Source: Manihot esculenta
Lineage: Eukaryota; Streptophyta; Magnoliopsida; Malpighiales; Euphorbiaceae
Assembly: GCF_001659605.2 (NCBI RefSeq)
Contig: NC_035164.2
Location: 2,327,586-2,391,585 of the forward strand
DNA: 64,000 nt
Direction: 5' to 3'
Notes under the pieces: model-generated
Seen by the model: the letters and a program-made list of their open reading frames with translations, nothing else
The model's database searches: none
Told to the model about the DNA's origin: nothing
Shown here: positions 10,904 to 22,202 of the stretch, one piece after another
Numbering within the stretch: position 1 is the stretch's first letter
How the letters are laid out: every line of letters starts with the position of its first letter
Made by a program: the position numbers and the translations under genes

Positions 10904-13300
10904 TGTAACGACCCGGAAACCGGACCGCTACCGGCGCTAGGAATCAGGTCGGCTTAAGGCCGCCAGAACCCGTAGCAAGCCAAACATACATCCTGTGAAC
11001 CTGTTTAATCCCATACATGGTCAACAACATACATAAAAGAATTTAAAAACTTTTATTTCAATCAAACATTTCTTTGCTAAGCCTAGCCTGTGCATGCACA
11101 AACATAACATAAACCTCTCATTGGAGTCCTCATCAATTACTCCAATGGGGTAATATAACATAACATAGGCTTGGATTACATAGGCATCATAAAAAAAAAA
11201 AACCATTATATCTCATACAAGACCATGTGTACAAGGAATACAACAGACTCTAGTCAAGCACATTATCAAACTTACATTACATTACATCTCATACTTTTAC
11301 ATTTCCAACAAACCATGTCCACAGCTAAGCTATTACATAAACTTCTCTTACTCTGCTGACTTCTTATCTACTCTGCACCTGCAAGACTGGGGTTAGGGGA
11401 GAGGGGGTGAGCTATAAAGCCCAATGAGCAGAAACTAAAAACATTTGCTTTAATTCCTCCATTTTTAGGTATATTATTATTCATTTTATTATTATTATAT
11501 TATTTAACTTTTTCTTTCTTTTTCTTATTCATGCTTTCATGAAATGCAACACATCACAGCTAATCACATAAAGGATGGTGTTGTCACCATTAGTCCTCAA
11601 CATCTCCAAATGCCAGGGGCGTAGAATGGGCCTCACTGGTCTTTCTCTTACATAGCATAACATTCTAAAGTGCCAGGGGCGTAGAATGGGCCTCACTGGT
11701 CTTTCTCTTACATAGTGCCAGGGGCGTAGAATGGGCCTCGCTGGTCTTCCATAACATATCATCATAACATAACATCAGAGGACTATGGATCACCCAACAG
11801 CCATCCACATCAACATCAATTTATGCAATGCAGCATATTCGTGAATTCTAATGCAAACATCCTGAAATATTGCATGGCAAAATGATGCATGGGCAATGCT
11901 TTATGATTCATTCATTTATTCATTTACTTTACTTTAGAACTTAAGGGGGTTGTTCCACTCACCTGGTGACTGAAGCTTTAACAACGAACTCTGAACGACT
12001 ATCTCACAACCGGGGGTCTCGGTTCCTCGGGTCCGAACCTACACAGGTGGACTCAAATGAGGCACCAAACAACAAGAACATAACTCTAAACATACCCCCA
12101 AAAACCTCCTAAAAACACCTCAAAACACTCCTAGGAAGCATGCAAGAAAAGGCTGGACAGGGCACTTTCGGCGGCACCTTCGGCGGCCGGAAGTCCCTCC
12201 AGAGCCGAAAGTCAGGCAGGTTCGGTGGCACCTTCGGCGGCCGAAACTCCCAGACAGAGGCGAAACTCATGCATGTTCGGCGGCACCTTCGGCGGCCGAA
12301 AGTCTCGGACAGAGCCGAAACTCCAACTTTCGGGGGCAAGCTTCGGCAGCCTAAAGCTGCCTCTCAAGCCATGTTCGGCGGCCGAAACCCCCTTCGGCTG
12401 CCGAACCTGGTTTCTGCCAAAGGGCAGAAACTTGGCTCCCTTAAGCATTTTTGCCTTCAAACTCACCAATCATGCATAAACTTGTTCTAAAACATGCATA
12501 AACACCATACATCACACCTAGGGGTCTCAAACTATCAAATACCCCAACTACAACACTTCAACACACACAAACAACATACATTGTTCATCAAAACATCAAA
12601 ACCCATAAACTCATCAACAAACCTAAACATGCATCTCTACCCCTAAAACAACTTAAAACTTACTTAAAACATATAAGGAGCTTAAGATCGGCTCTTACCT
12701 CTTGAAGATCGAGAGGGAGACGACCTTGACTTGGAGATCCACAAAAAAATGAGCTCCTGAGTTCCCAAAGCTCCAAAACTTGTTCTAAGCTCAAAGATCT
12801 TCAAAACCAAAGTTATAAACTTTGTAAAAATCATGGAAAAAGGAAGGAAAAACTCAAGATTGGGGAAGGATGGCGGAATGCTCACCTTGGCCGAAATGGG
12901 GAGAAAAAGCTCGCCCATTTTCGACTAAGGGACCCTTTTATAGTGGCTGGCCAGACCACGTTCGGGGGCCGAATGTGCCTCCGCATCCATGCAAATGTTC
13001 GGCGGCCGAACTTGACTTTCGGCGGCCGAACCTGGACGTCCCTCACTCATGCTTTCGGGGGCCTAACGTGCCTCCAAAACGCATGCATGTTCGGCGGCCG
13101 AACTTGACTTTCGGCGGCCGAACCTGGGTTTTCCTCCAGTGCTATTTTCATGCGAAAACTCATTTAGTTTCATACTTTAAACCATTGAAATTCATGAAAA
13201 CATTTTATAAAACATGTCTTTACCCTTCTAGAGGTCTCCGACATCCGAGATTCCACCGGACGGTAGGAATTCCGATACCGGAGTCTAGCCGGGTATTACA
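10904..13300 (-). repeat. 5' LTR of element B
   Basis: 2397 bp, TGTAACGACC to GGTATTACA. It contains three tandem units with the core GCCAGGGGCGTAGAATGGGC (from 11612, 11672 and 11716), seven perfect TTCGGCGGCCGAA palindromes (12233, 12288, 12373, 12998, 13018, 13090, 13110) and a TATA box. Donor/acceptor-like sites follow the A pattern: AG|GTAAG (intron from 12698), TGTAG|GTTCGG (exon from 12038), CAG|GTGAGTGG (intron from 11962), TTGCAG (exon from 11378). Same family as the LTR at 14086-16423, in opposite orientation. Confidence 0.93.
12936..12942 (-). promoter_or_regulatory. TATA box of the element B LTR
   Basis: In element sense TATAAAA followed by GGGTCC, about 55 bp downstream of the nearest palindrome pair (12998 and 13018). 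It marks the likely start of transcription about 30 bp further on. Confidence 0.7.
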
Positions 13301-14002
13301 GTGCTAGATTTTGGCGGTTCTTGGAGGCAACATCTACCCTTAGTGGAGTTCGCCTACAATAACAGCTATCATGCTAGCATCGGGATGGCTCCATATGAAG
13401 CTTTATATGGGAGGAAGTGCAGGTCACCTGTTTGCTGGGAAGAAGTTGGAGAAAAGGCCTTGGCGGGGCCTGAGCTAGTAGAGATCACCAGCAGAGTGGT
13501 ACCCATAATCAGAGAGAGAATCAAAACTGCAGCAAGCAGACAGAAGAGTTATGCAGACATCCGCAGAAGACTAGTAGAGTTTCAGGAGGGGGATCTGGTA
13601 TTGCTCAAGGTGTCTCCAATGAAAGGAGTGGTTCGCTTCGGAAAGAAAGGTAAGCTAGCCCCACGATACATCGGACCCTTTGAAATCTTGCAAAAGATTG
13701 GGAATGTGTCGTACAAGTTGGATTTACCTGCTTCTATGGAGAGAATCCATCCGGTTTTCCATGTTTCCATGTTGAGGAAGTTTGTGTCAGATCCGAGCAA
13801 GGTTCTTAATGAGCCTGATGTTGAGGTCCAAGAGGATCTCACCTATGTTGAACAGCCAGTGCGGATCATAGACACCCAGATCAGAAAGTTAAGAAACAAG
13901 GAAATCCCGATGGTGAAAGTCCTGTGGAACCACCACAACTTGGAAGAATGCACTTGGGAGACACGAGAGTCTATGCTCCAGCAGTACCCTCATCTCTTTT
14001 AA
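13301..14002 (+). pseudogene. pol 3' end of element C (integrase C-terminus and chromodomain)
   Basis: An open frame of 233 codons matching the end of the A polyprotein: [16 protein letters not shown], the [12 protein letters not shown] block of integrase, [13 protein letters not shown], and the chromodomain with [11 protein letters not shown] and final YPHLF before TAA. It begins abruptly at the LTR of B, so the gene was cut by that insertion; its 5' part should lie left of B, outside the window. The methionine at 13301-13303 is internal to the gene, not a true start. No stop interrupts the visible part. Confidence 0.93.
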
Positions 14003-14085
14003 GGTTAGATCCCTATGTGTTTATGTGCCTTGTATGTGTGCTAGTGAGGAACATTCGGGGACGAATGTTCTTAAGGGGGGGAGAA
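14003..14085 (+). other. 3' untranslated stretch of C with hairpin and polypurine tract
   Basis: It holds the 8-bp-arm hairpin AACATTCG/CGAATGTT at 14050-14069 and the tract AAGGGGGGGAGAA at 14073-14085, directly before the TGTAATACCC start of the LTR, as in element A. Confidence 0.88.
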
Positions 14086-16423
14086 TGTAATACCCGGCCA
14101 GACTCCGGTATCGGAATTCCTACCGTCCGGTGGAATCTCAGATGTCGGAAGCCTCTAGTAGGGTAGAAACATGTTTTCATAAAACGTTTTAAGGTATTTC
14201 ATGATTTTAAGTATAAAAATTTAATGAGTTTTGCATGAGAAGTCTTTGGAGAAAAACCCAGGTTCGGCCGCCGAAAGTCAAGTTCGGCCGCCGAACATGC
14301 ATGCGTTTTGGAGGCACGTTAGGCCCCCGAAAGCATGAGTTAGGGAAGTCCAGGTTCGGCCGCCGAAAGTCAAGTTCGGCCGCCGAACATTGCATGGATG
14401 CGGAGGCACATTCGGCCCCCGAACGTGGCCTGGCCAGCCACCTATAAAAGGGACACTTAGCCGAAATGGGCGAGCTTTCTCCCATTTTCGGCCACAACAA
14501 GCTTCCGACCTTCCCTTTGCAAATCTTGTGTTCTTCCTCCAAATCTCTTCCATTTTCCTTGAGTTTTAAAGTCACATTGCAAGTTTTGAGCATTTAAACC
14601 AAGTTTTGGAGCTTTGGGAACTCAGGAGCTCTTTTTCGTGGATCTCCAAGTTTAGGTCGTCTCCCTCTCGATCTTCAAGAGGTAAGAGCCGATCTTAATC
14701 TCCTTATATGTTTTAAGTAAGTTTTAAGTTGTTTTATGGGTAGAGATGCATGTTTAGGCTTGTTGATGAGTTTATGGGTTTTGATGTTTTGATGAACAAT
14801 GTATGTTGTTTGTGTGTGTTGAAGTGTTGTAGTTGGGGTATTTGATAGTTTGAGACCCCTAGGTGTGATGTATGGTGTCTATGCATGTTTTAGAACAAGT
14901 TTATGCATGATTGGTGAGTTTGAAGGCAAAAATGCTTAAGGGAGCCAAGTTTCTGCCCTTTGGCAGAAACCAGGTTCGGCAGCCGAAGGGGGTTTCGGCC
15001 GCCGAACATGGCTTGAGAGGCAGCTTTAGGCTGCCGAAGCTTGCCCCCGAAAGTTGGAGTTTCGGCTCTGTCCGAGACTTTCGGCCGCCGAAGGTGCCGC
15101 CGAACATGCATGAGTTTCGCCTCTGTCTGGGAGTTTCGGCCGCCGAAGGTGCCGCCGAACCTGCCTGACTTTCGGCTCTGGAGGGACTTCCGGCCGCCGA
15201 AGGTGCCGCCGAAAGTGCCCTGTCCAGCCTTTTCTTGCATGCATCCTAGGAGTGTTTTGAGGTGTTTTTAGGAGGTTTTTGGGGGTATGTTTAGAGTTAT
15301 GTTCTTGTTGTTTGGTGCCTCATTTGAGTCCACCTGTGTAGGTTCGGACCCGAGGAACCGAGACCCCCGGTTGTGAGATAGTCGTTCAGAGTTCGTTGTT
15401 AAAGCTTCAGTCACCAGGTGAGTGGAACAACCCCCTTAAGTTTTAAAGTAAAGTAAATGAATAATTGAATGAATCATAAAGCATTGCCCATGCATCATTA
15501 TGCCATGCAATATTTCAGGATGTTTGCATTAGAATTCACGAATATGCTGCATTGCATAAATTGATGTTGATGTGGATGGTTGTTGGGTGATCCATAGTCC
15601 TCTGATGTTATGTTATGATGATATGTTATGGAAGACCAGCGAGGCCCATTCTACGCCCCTGGCATTTTAGAATGTTATGTTATGTAAGAGAAAGACCAGT
15701 GAGGCCCATTCTACGCCCCTGGCATTTGGAGATGTTGAGGACTAATGGTGACAATACCATCCTTTATGTGATTAGCTGTGATGTGTTGCATTTCATGAAA
15801 GCATGAATAAGAAAAAGTTAAATAATATAATAATAATAATAATAATAATAAAATGAATAATAATATACCTAAAAATGGAGGAATTAAAGCAAATGTTTTT
15901 AGTTTCTGCTCATTGGGCTTTATAGCTCACCCCCTCTCCCCTAACCCCAGTCTTGCAGGTGCAGAGTAGATAGAGAAGTCAGCAGAGTAAGAGAAGTTTA
16001 TGTAATAGCTTAGCTGTGGACATGGTTTGTTGGTAATGTAAAAGTATGAGATGTAATGTAATGAAAGTTGATAATGTGCTTGACTAGAGTCTGTTGTATT
16101 CCCTGTACACATGGTCTTGTATGAGATATAATGTTTTTATGATGCCTATGTAATCCAAGCCTATGTTATGTTATGTTACCCCATTGGAGTATTTGATGAG
16201 GACTCCAATGAGGGGTTTATGTTATGTTTGTGCATGCACAGGCTAGGCTTGGCAGAGAAATGTTTGAATGAAAGTAAAGTTTTAAATTTTATTTGTATGT
16301 TGTTGACCATGTATGGGATTAAACAGGTTCACAGGATGTATGTTTGGCTTGCTACGGGTTCTGGCGGCCTTAAGCCGACCTGAATCCTAACGCCGGTAGC
16401 GGTCCGGTTTCCGAGTCGTTACA
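14086..16423 (+). repeat. 3' LTR of element C
   Basis: 2338 bp, TGTAATACCC to TCGTTACA. Order: two pairs of the 13-bp palindrome (14263/14283 and 14354/14374, each 20 bp apart), TATA box, donor-like AAGAG|GTAAGAG (intron from 14682), a second GC-rich palindrome cluster (about 14975-15225), acceptor-like TGTAG|GTTCGG (exon from 15342), donor-like CAG|GTGAGTGG (intron from 15418), two tandem units of the GCCCATTCTACGCCCCTGGC type (about 15633-15724), an AAT microsatellite (about 15825-15852), and acceptor-like CCCCAGTCTTGCAG (exon from 15959). B has three tandem units where C has two, which explains most of the 59-bp length difference. Confidence 0.93.
14443..14449 (+). promoter_or_regulatory. 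TATA box of the element C LTR
   Basis: TATAAAA followed by GGGACAC, about 60 bp downstream of the second palindrome pair. Transcription should start near 14475. From there to the donor-like site at 14681 there is no ATG. Confidence 0.75.
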
Positions 16424-17479
16424 GAGACGAAACTCACCTACTTTCGGCGGCCGAACCTCTACTTTCGGCGGCCGAAAGTCCTATTACTACCCTTCGGGTG
16501 CACCTTCGGCATCCGAAAGTCTCATCCAGAGACGAAACTCAACCTTCGGCGGCACCTTCGGTGGCCGAATGTGCATGACAGATCCGAAAGGCCAACTTCC
16601 GGAAGCAGCCTTCGGCAGCCTAAGCAACCTCCACAAGGCATTCGGCGGCCGAAACTCACTTCGGCGGCCGAACCTGAGTTTGTCAAGAACTCAGTTCATA
16701 CACAAACACTCCCCCCCAAACCTTCCTAACTCACTTCACATGCCTGAAACCTCCTCAAAACATGCATAAGCCTCTAAACACACCTAAAGGGTCCTAAAAC
16801 ACCCTTTAACTCTAACATCAACCACATATAAACACAAAGTGCATAAAGGGTCCTCAAAACCCTCCCATGCACACCCATGCACATCTAACCCTTTCTCCCC
16901 ATAAAACTCCTAAAACTTTCCATAAAACATGCTTAAACCACTTAAAACATAGAGATCAACCCTTACCTCTTGAGTTGGTGTGACCTCAACTTCAAAATGT
17001 GGAGAACCAAGCTTTGCAAGCTTCAAACTCCAAACTTGCTCAAAACCTTCAAAACCAAGCTAAAGCTTACTAAAACTTTGAAAGATCTTAGAAAAACTAA
17101 GAAATCATACCAAGGAGAACATAAGCTCACCTTGGATGGGAAGAGGGAGAAAACTCTCCTCTTCCACCGCCCTAAGTGGCTTTTATAGAGGAGTTGGTCA
17201 ACCACATTCGGCGGCCAAACATGCAGGCGAAACCATGCAACGTTCGGCGGCCAAACTTTTCTTTCGGAAGCCGAACCTCAAGCACTTTCGGCTGCCGAAT
17301 ATCACCTTCGGCGGCTGAACCAGTGCTTTTGTCTCCTTAGCCTTTTTCTTAAACCATAACACACTTAAAACATATAAAAACCTTTGAAAACCTTTGCTTA
17401 AACCCCTACAGGCAACTCCGACATCCGAAATTCCACCGAACGATAGGAATTCCGATGCCTGAGCAAGCCGGGTATTACA
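16424..17479 (-). repeat. Element D, partial LTR (U3 side) left by the C insertion
   Basis: It begins inside an LTR (GAGACGAAACTC, as found within the A and E LTRs) and ends GGTATTACA. It carries palindromes of the TTCGGCGGCCGAA type, a donor-like AG|GTAAGG (intron from 16966) and a TATA box. It is either the 5' LTR of a minus-strand element or a solo LTR; the rest lies left of the window beyond C. The right end abuts the gag of E, so D inserted into E. Confidence 0.85.
17181..17187 (-). promoter_or_regulatory. TATA box of the element D LTR
   Basis: In element sense TATAAAA, at the same place relative to the palindromes and the donor-like site as in B, C and E. Confidence 0.6.
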
Positions 17480-17836
17480 GGAGTAATCCGACGTGCCTCC
17501 CATCGGATACCCTGGGCCCTGTGGAAAGGGTGGATAGCCAAACCCCGAGGCCTGTGCGCCTCCTTGGGACTCCCTCATACCTTCTTCTGACCTTCCTATA
17601 CCCATACTTACATCTCTACTCTGATCCTCCTCCATAGCAACTCTCTCTTCTTCTGATCTTCCCCCTCTGCCTACTCCTCTTCTGCTCTCGTCAGAAGACC
17701 TTCTAGGGTCTCTTGACGTTCCCTCCCTGCTTGACCTGTGAGTCCTTGCCCTTGGCAATGCAGAAGGACGAGCAGCTGTACCCTCACTTTCCGATGGGAC
17801 TCCAGTCAATCTCGCTGATCGACGAGTTCCTCGCAT
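17480..17836 (-). pseudogene. gag N-terminal part of element E, cut by element D
   Basis: The ATG at 17836 opens [12 protein letters not shown], as in A and B. The frame is open for 119 codons through the charged region (DPRRSSDESRR, VAMEEDQSRD) into the Pro/Gly/Tyr region (GYPMGGTSDYS), where the LTR of D begins; the apparent continuation is LTR sequence read by chance. An acceptor-like TTTTCCAG stands nine bases upstream of the start. The remainder of gag-pol lies outside the window. Confidence 0.92.
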
Positions 17837-18057
17837 CCTAACTCTCTGGAAAACAACACATAACAGAGCACATAAGCAACACATATAAAAGAATGCACAT
17901 ACATGAATCATGGCATTGCACATCATCAAATAGACAGGACTAACATCCTATCCTAGTGGACATGTTTGCCTATTGTGCTTGACCCACTATCCTCTATATG
18001 AGCCCAACTCGATCTATATAGGTCCGACCATGTGAACCTAGGGCTCTGATACCAATC
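17837..18057 (-). promoter_or_regulatory. 5' leader of element E with tRNA-iMet primer-binding site
   Basis: The complement of TGGTATCAGAGC is at 18043-18054, three bases from the LTR end. The splice-acceptor-like TTTTCCAG puts the exon side at 17845. Confidence 0.88.
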
Positions 18058-18623
18058 TGTAACAACCCAGAAACCGAACCGCTACCGGCACTAGGATCCA
18101 GATCGACTTAAGGTCGCCGGGACCCGTAGTAAGCCTGCTATACTGTCTGTGTACCTGTGAAATCCCATACATGATCATACATTTTCTGTCAAACCATTAA
18201 AACTTTTCTTTCCTCCAGGGCTTAACCTGTGCATGTACTATTGCTGTTCTATCAACTCATAATGTTAAGCCTGGTTTTCTCATATACATTAACAATAAAA
18301 GAAACATAAACTGACCATGTATATACAACAAGGGATAACTCTAACTGATCAAGCACACATCTATACATCTTATTACACAACTACAATCTCTGTATATATA
18401 TACATGTCCACACTAGCTATTACATAACTCTTCTTCTTCCATACCCTGCTGGACTCCCTCTGGACTCTGAACCTGCAAACCTGGGGGATAGGGGAGAGGG
18501 ATGAGCTATACAAGCCCAATGAGCAGAACTATAAACCATAATTTGAAAACATGATCTCATGAAATGCACTACAGCACATCATCTCAGGGATAGACATGAC
18601 CACCAAAAATCCCAATGAAAGGA

Positions 18624-18776
18624 TGCCTGGCCTAGCCAGGTCTTACAACCTCAGTCTGCCTGGCCCGGCCAGGTCTTACAACTCTGCCTGCCTGGCCCAG
18701 TCAGGTCTTACTATCTCTGCTGCCTGGCCTAGCTAGGTCTTACCTACAGATGGCTGCCTGGCCCGGCCAGGTCTTA
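18624..18776. repeat. Five-unit tandem repeat in the LTR of E
   Basis: Five units of about 32-33 bp start near 18624, 18657, 18689, 18721 and 18754. Each has a dyad-symmetric core TGCCTGGCCNNGCCAGGTCTTA. It occupies the position where the A LTR has GCCCGGCC units and the B and C LTRs have GCCAGGGGCG units. Confidence 0.85.
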
Positions 18777-19900
18777 TAACAGAGCTTGGGCTATTGAAGT
18801 CGCCTTAGTCTATCCACAGCCTCATACTCATCGTATTATGCGATGCGTCATATTCGTGAAACTAATGCAATCATCCTACTATACTCTTTATGATGCATGA
18901 CATATGCTTAAAGCAGTTTAGTTCTGAAAAGAGAAGTTCCACTCACCTCTGGCTGACTCTGTACTACCTCTGCAGGTTCTGAAGCAGTGCTCACTGCTGC
19001 TCTCTGGGATTCCTCTGGTCCGTACCTACACAGGTGGACTCAAATGAGGGACCAAACTACCTCAAGAACATCTCTAAGAAACTCCCCAAAAACCCTCTAA
19101 ACAATCCCCAAACAATCACATAAAACATGCAAAAGAAAGCTGGACAGGGCACTTTCGGCGGCCGAAACCCCTCTCCAGAGACGAAACTCATGCATGTTCG
19201 GCGGCACCTTCGGCGGCCGAAGGTCTCGTCCAGAGACGAAACTCACACACTTTCGGCGATCGAACTCCCTCTTTCGGCGGCCGAAAGTCCCTTTCTAAAC
19301 TGAAAGCCTAGCTTTCGGGGGCAAGCTTTGGCAGCCGAAACTGCCTCCACAAGGGGTTCGGCGGCCGAACCTGGTTTTGCCCGTTGGGCAGAACCCTGCT
19401 CTGTTTCATACAAACTTTCCCCCAAACTTCTCCAACATGCATATCAACTACTCCCAACTAGCACATACCATAAAAACATGCATAAAAGGGCCTAAAACTA
19501 ACTTATCACCCCAAGAAACATATCAAACAACACTTACACATGCTTAAACACAAAATCATGCAAAACCTCAACCAAAACCCTATTCATGCATACTATCCAT
19601 ACAACTCCCATAAAACCTTAAAAAATCAGTAAAAGAGGTTCTGGATCTTTGCTTACCTCTTCCAAACAAGAGATCAAGTGATCCTAACGTGGAGCTATGG
19701 AGAAATCTCCTCACAACTCTCCACACTTCAAAAACTTGGTTCTTTTGCTCAAAACTCTCAAAACCTTCAAAAACACATGAAAACTCTTCAAAACCTTACA
19801 AGATTTGAGCAAGATCATGAAAGTCAACTAGGGAGGGTGTTGGACTCACCTCTGGCTGAAGATGGAAGCAAAATATCATCCTTCCACCGACTTGGCGCCC

Positions 19901-19907
19901 TTTTATA
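19901..19907 (-). promoter_or_regulatory. TATA box of the element E LTR
   Basis: In element sense TATAAAA between the palindrome pair (upstream) and the donor-like sites (downstream), matching B and C. Confidence 0.65.
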
Positions 19908-20173
19908 GGTGGCTAGCCAGACCACCTTCGGCGGCCAAACGTGAATCCGAAACCATGCAAGGTTCGGCGGCCGAAAGTCACCTTCGGCGGTCGAACTTGC
20001 CATTTTCTCCCTTAACTCTTTTCTTTCAAAACCTCATTTTCCTTTATCCTTAAAACCTTAAAACAAGTCAAAATACATTAGAAAACATATATATTACCCT
20101 TCTCGAGGGTTCCGACACCCGAGATTCCACCGGACTACAGGAATTCCGATGCCGAACTCGAGCCGGGTATTAC

Positions 20174-21377
20174 GTTCTAGATAGACCCTGAACTTCCGGA
20201 CTGCTAGCAACAGACCGTATGCTATCTTCTCGATGTTCAAATATCTGATGTCGGCATCTTTAAGGACCCTGTTGACATAAAAGATAGGCTTTTGTTCTCC
20301 CTCATCTACCCTTACCAACACTGCACTGACTGCTTGCTCAAAGGCCGCCAAGTATATCAGAAGTTCTTCTCCTTCCCGGGGGCTACTGAGTACGTGGGGT
20401 AAGCTAAGATAGTTTTTGAGTTCTTTGAAGGCCTCCTGGCAGTCCTCGGTCCATTCGAAGTTTGGCACTTTTCTTAGCTTTTTAAAGAACGGCAAGCATT
20501 TTTCTACCGACCTCGACATGAATCGATTGAGCGCCACTACTCTTCCAGTAAGCCTCTAGACATCTCTCACGCAGGTTGGCTCGGGCATGTTCAAGATAGC
20601 TTCTACTTTCTCCGGATTGGGCTCGATGCCTTTCCCGCTCACCATGTACCCCATAAACTTTCCTCCCCTGATGAAGAAAGCGCATTTTCCTGGGTTTAAC
20701 TTCATCCTATACTGTTCTAGCACTTCAAATAATTCCCGTAGGTCTACCAAGTGTTGCTGGAAAGTAGGGCTTTTCACCACCATATCATCTACGTATACTT
20801 CTACGTTTCTGCCGATCTGGTTTTTAAAGATTTTGTTCATCAGTCTCTGGTATGTTGCCCCAGCATTCTTCAGCCCGAAGGGCATGGCCTTATAACAATA
20901 AGTCCCATCTTCTGTTATGAACGGAGTCTTTTCTTCGTCCGACCTGTCCATTGGGATTTGGTGATAACCAGACATAGCATCCAAAGAAGACATATAATCA
21001 AATCAGACCGTAGAGTCGACCATTTTATTAATATCGGGGAGGGGGTAACAATCTTTAGGGCATGCTTGATTAAGATCAGTGAAGTCTATACACATCCTAT
21101 ATTTGCCATTGGCTTTTTTGACTAATACAGGATTTGCTAGCCACTGCGGGTACATAACCTCCCTGATGAATCCAGCCTCTTTTAACTTTCGGACCTCCTC
21201 CCTGGTGGCCTGTTGCTTCTCCCTTCCTACTACCCTCTTCTTCTGCTTCACCAGTTTGGCTTCCAGAAGGACATTCAGCTTGTGCGTCATCACCCCAGGG
21301 TCAATCCCGGGCATGTCAGCAGGCTTCCAGGCGAAGCTTGACGCGTGACCTCGTATCAGGGCCATGACCTCGATTTT
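20174..21377 (-). pseudogene. Reverse transcriptase and RNase H of element F (Tat lineage)
   Basis: One minus-strand frame with reverse transcriptase motifs (EAGFIREVMYPQWLANPVLV, MCIDFTDLN, MPFGLKNAGATYQRLM, YVDDMVVKS) followed by the start of RNase H (FEWTEDCQEAFKELK, LLIYLAAFEQAVSAVLV). The YVDDMVVKS form is typical of Tat-lineage gypsy elements. Two in-frame stops break it: TGA at 21003-21005 and TAG at 20556-20558 (from a likely CAG). It ends at the LTR of E; the rest of RNase H and integrase lie beyond. Clearly dead. Confidence 0.9.
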
Positions 21378-22202
21378 CTATTCTTCAGTGAGGCCGGCGT
21401 TGAGACTGAAGACTTTATCTGTCTCTGCTTCTGATAAGGGAAAAGTCTCCAATTCCCCCACCGGCTCTGTCCTGGCCTTTTTCTTTTCGTCCCTGACTTC
21501 TAGCACTTCTGAGTCTAACTTCTCCCCTGCCAAGCTCGGTTCTGCCACTGTGGCCAAGTACATCGCTCTCGCTTCTTCTTGGCTTCCACGTACTACTCCC
21601 ACTCCTGCCTCTAATGGGAACTTCATCGCCAGATATCTGATATTGGTTACGGCTTCGAAATCAAACAGTGCAGGCCTTCCCAATATCGCATTGTAGCTTA
21701 GTGGGAGTTTTACCTCTAAGAACACCGCATAATGAGTGCGAGTTCTTGGCGCTTCGCCTAAAGTGAGAGCCAGTTTCACCTTCCCCTCCACGGGCACTGG
21801 TACTCCTCCGATCCCCTTGACTGGTGCCTGATCCCGGACTAACTGCTCCTCGGGGATTCCCATCTGCTGGAAAACCCGGTAAGGCAACAAGTTCACCTTG
21901 CTTCCATCCACTAAGATCTTCTTAACCCGGTAGTTGTGAATGACGGCTTCAATGATGAGGGCATCATCATGGGGCATCTGAACACCCTGAGCATCCTCCG
22001 GAGAGAATGTGATGGCCATTGAAGAGTGCTTGACAATTTGCATGACCTCGGAGCTGCTGCTTTCCCCCTCTCGACTCCTCTTCTTCCCCCTTCGGCTCAT
22101 CCGACCCCCCGTGCCTCCAACAATCATGTTGATGGTCCCACTGGACCCATCATTCACCGGTCCGAGTCCCGCTCTCCTCGGTGCTTGGGCTGTCGGGTTA
22201 GG
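21378..22202 (-). pseudogene. Protease region of element F
   Basis: A frame of about 270 codons between TAG at 22203-22205 and TAG at 21378-21380, in the same frame as gag and reverse transcriptase. It holds the retroviral-type aspartic protease fold: KKILVDGSKVNLLPYRVF, then YNAILGRPALFDFEAV, the usual end of the protease domain. The active site reads D-G-S where D-T/S-G-S is expected, suggesting loss of one residue. Both flanking TAG codons look like mutated CAG codons. Confidence 0.85.

Larger units (their letters stand above)
1..13300 (-). mobile_element. Element B, Ty3/gypsy retrotransposon (visible part, interrupted by A)
   Basis: The visible parts are the 5' LTR (10904-13300), a leader with a tRNA-iMet primer site, and gag split by element A. 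The rest of gag, pol and the 3' LTR lie left of the window. Its right end abuts the pol gene of element C in opposite orientation, so B inserted into C; the target duplication cannot be checked because the other end is not in view. Its LTR belongs to the same family as that of C. Confidence 0.85.
13301..16423 (+). mobile_element. Element C, Ty3/gypsy chromovirus (visible 3' part)
   Basis: The end of pol, a short 3' region, the polypurine tract and a full 3' LTR on the plus strand. The left side is cut by B; the right end (16423) abuts the interior of another LTR (D), so C inserted into D. The lineage is that of A, as pol ends in the same chromodomain. Confidence 0.9.
17480..20173 (-). mobile_element. 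Element E, Ty3/gypsy retrotransposon (visible 5' part)
   Basis: The 5' LTR, leader with primer site and gag start on the minus strand. Its right end abuts the RNase H coding region of F, so E inserted into F. Gag and primer site place it in the same group as A, but the LTR is a distinct subfamily with its own tandem repeat. Confidence 0.88.
18058..20173 (-). repeat. 5' LTR of element E
   Basis: About 2116 bp, starting TGTAACAACC and ending GGGTATTAC; the expected last A reads G (20174), a one-base change or loss at the tip. It has the same plan as the A-C LTRs: a palindrome pair 20 bp apart (19963 and 19983, the second with one mismatch), TATA box 19901-19907, donor-like AG|GTAAGC (intron from 19656), acceptor-like TGTAG|GTACGG (exon from 19025), donor-like AG|GTGAGTGG (intron from 18946), a five-unit tandem repeat, and acceptor-like TTTGCAG (exon from 18472). 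Confidence 0.9.

Noticed and set aside
18624..18776. Regular 33-bp repeats resembling a CRISPR array
   Set aside because: This is plant nuclear DNA, the spacers are only a few bases and similar, there are no cas genes, and the array lies in an LTR.
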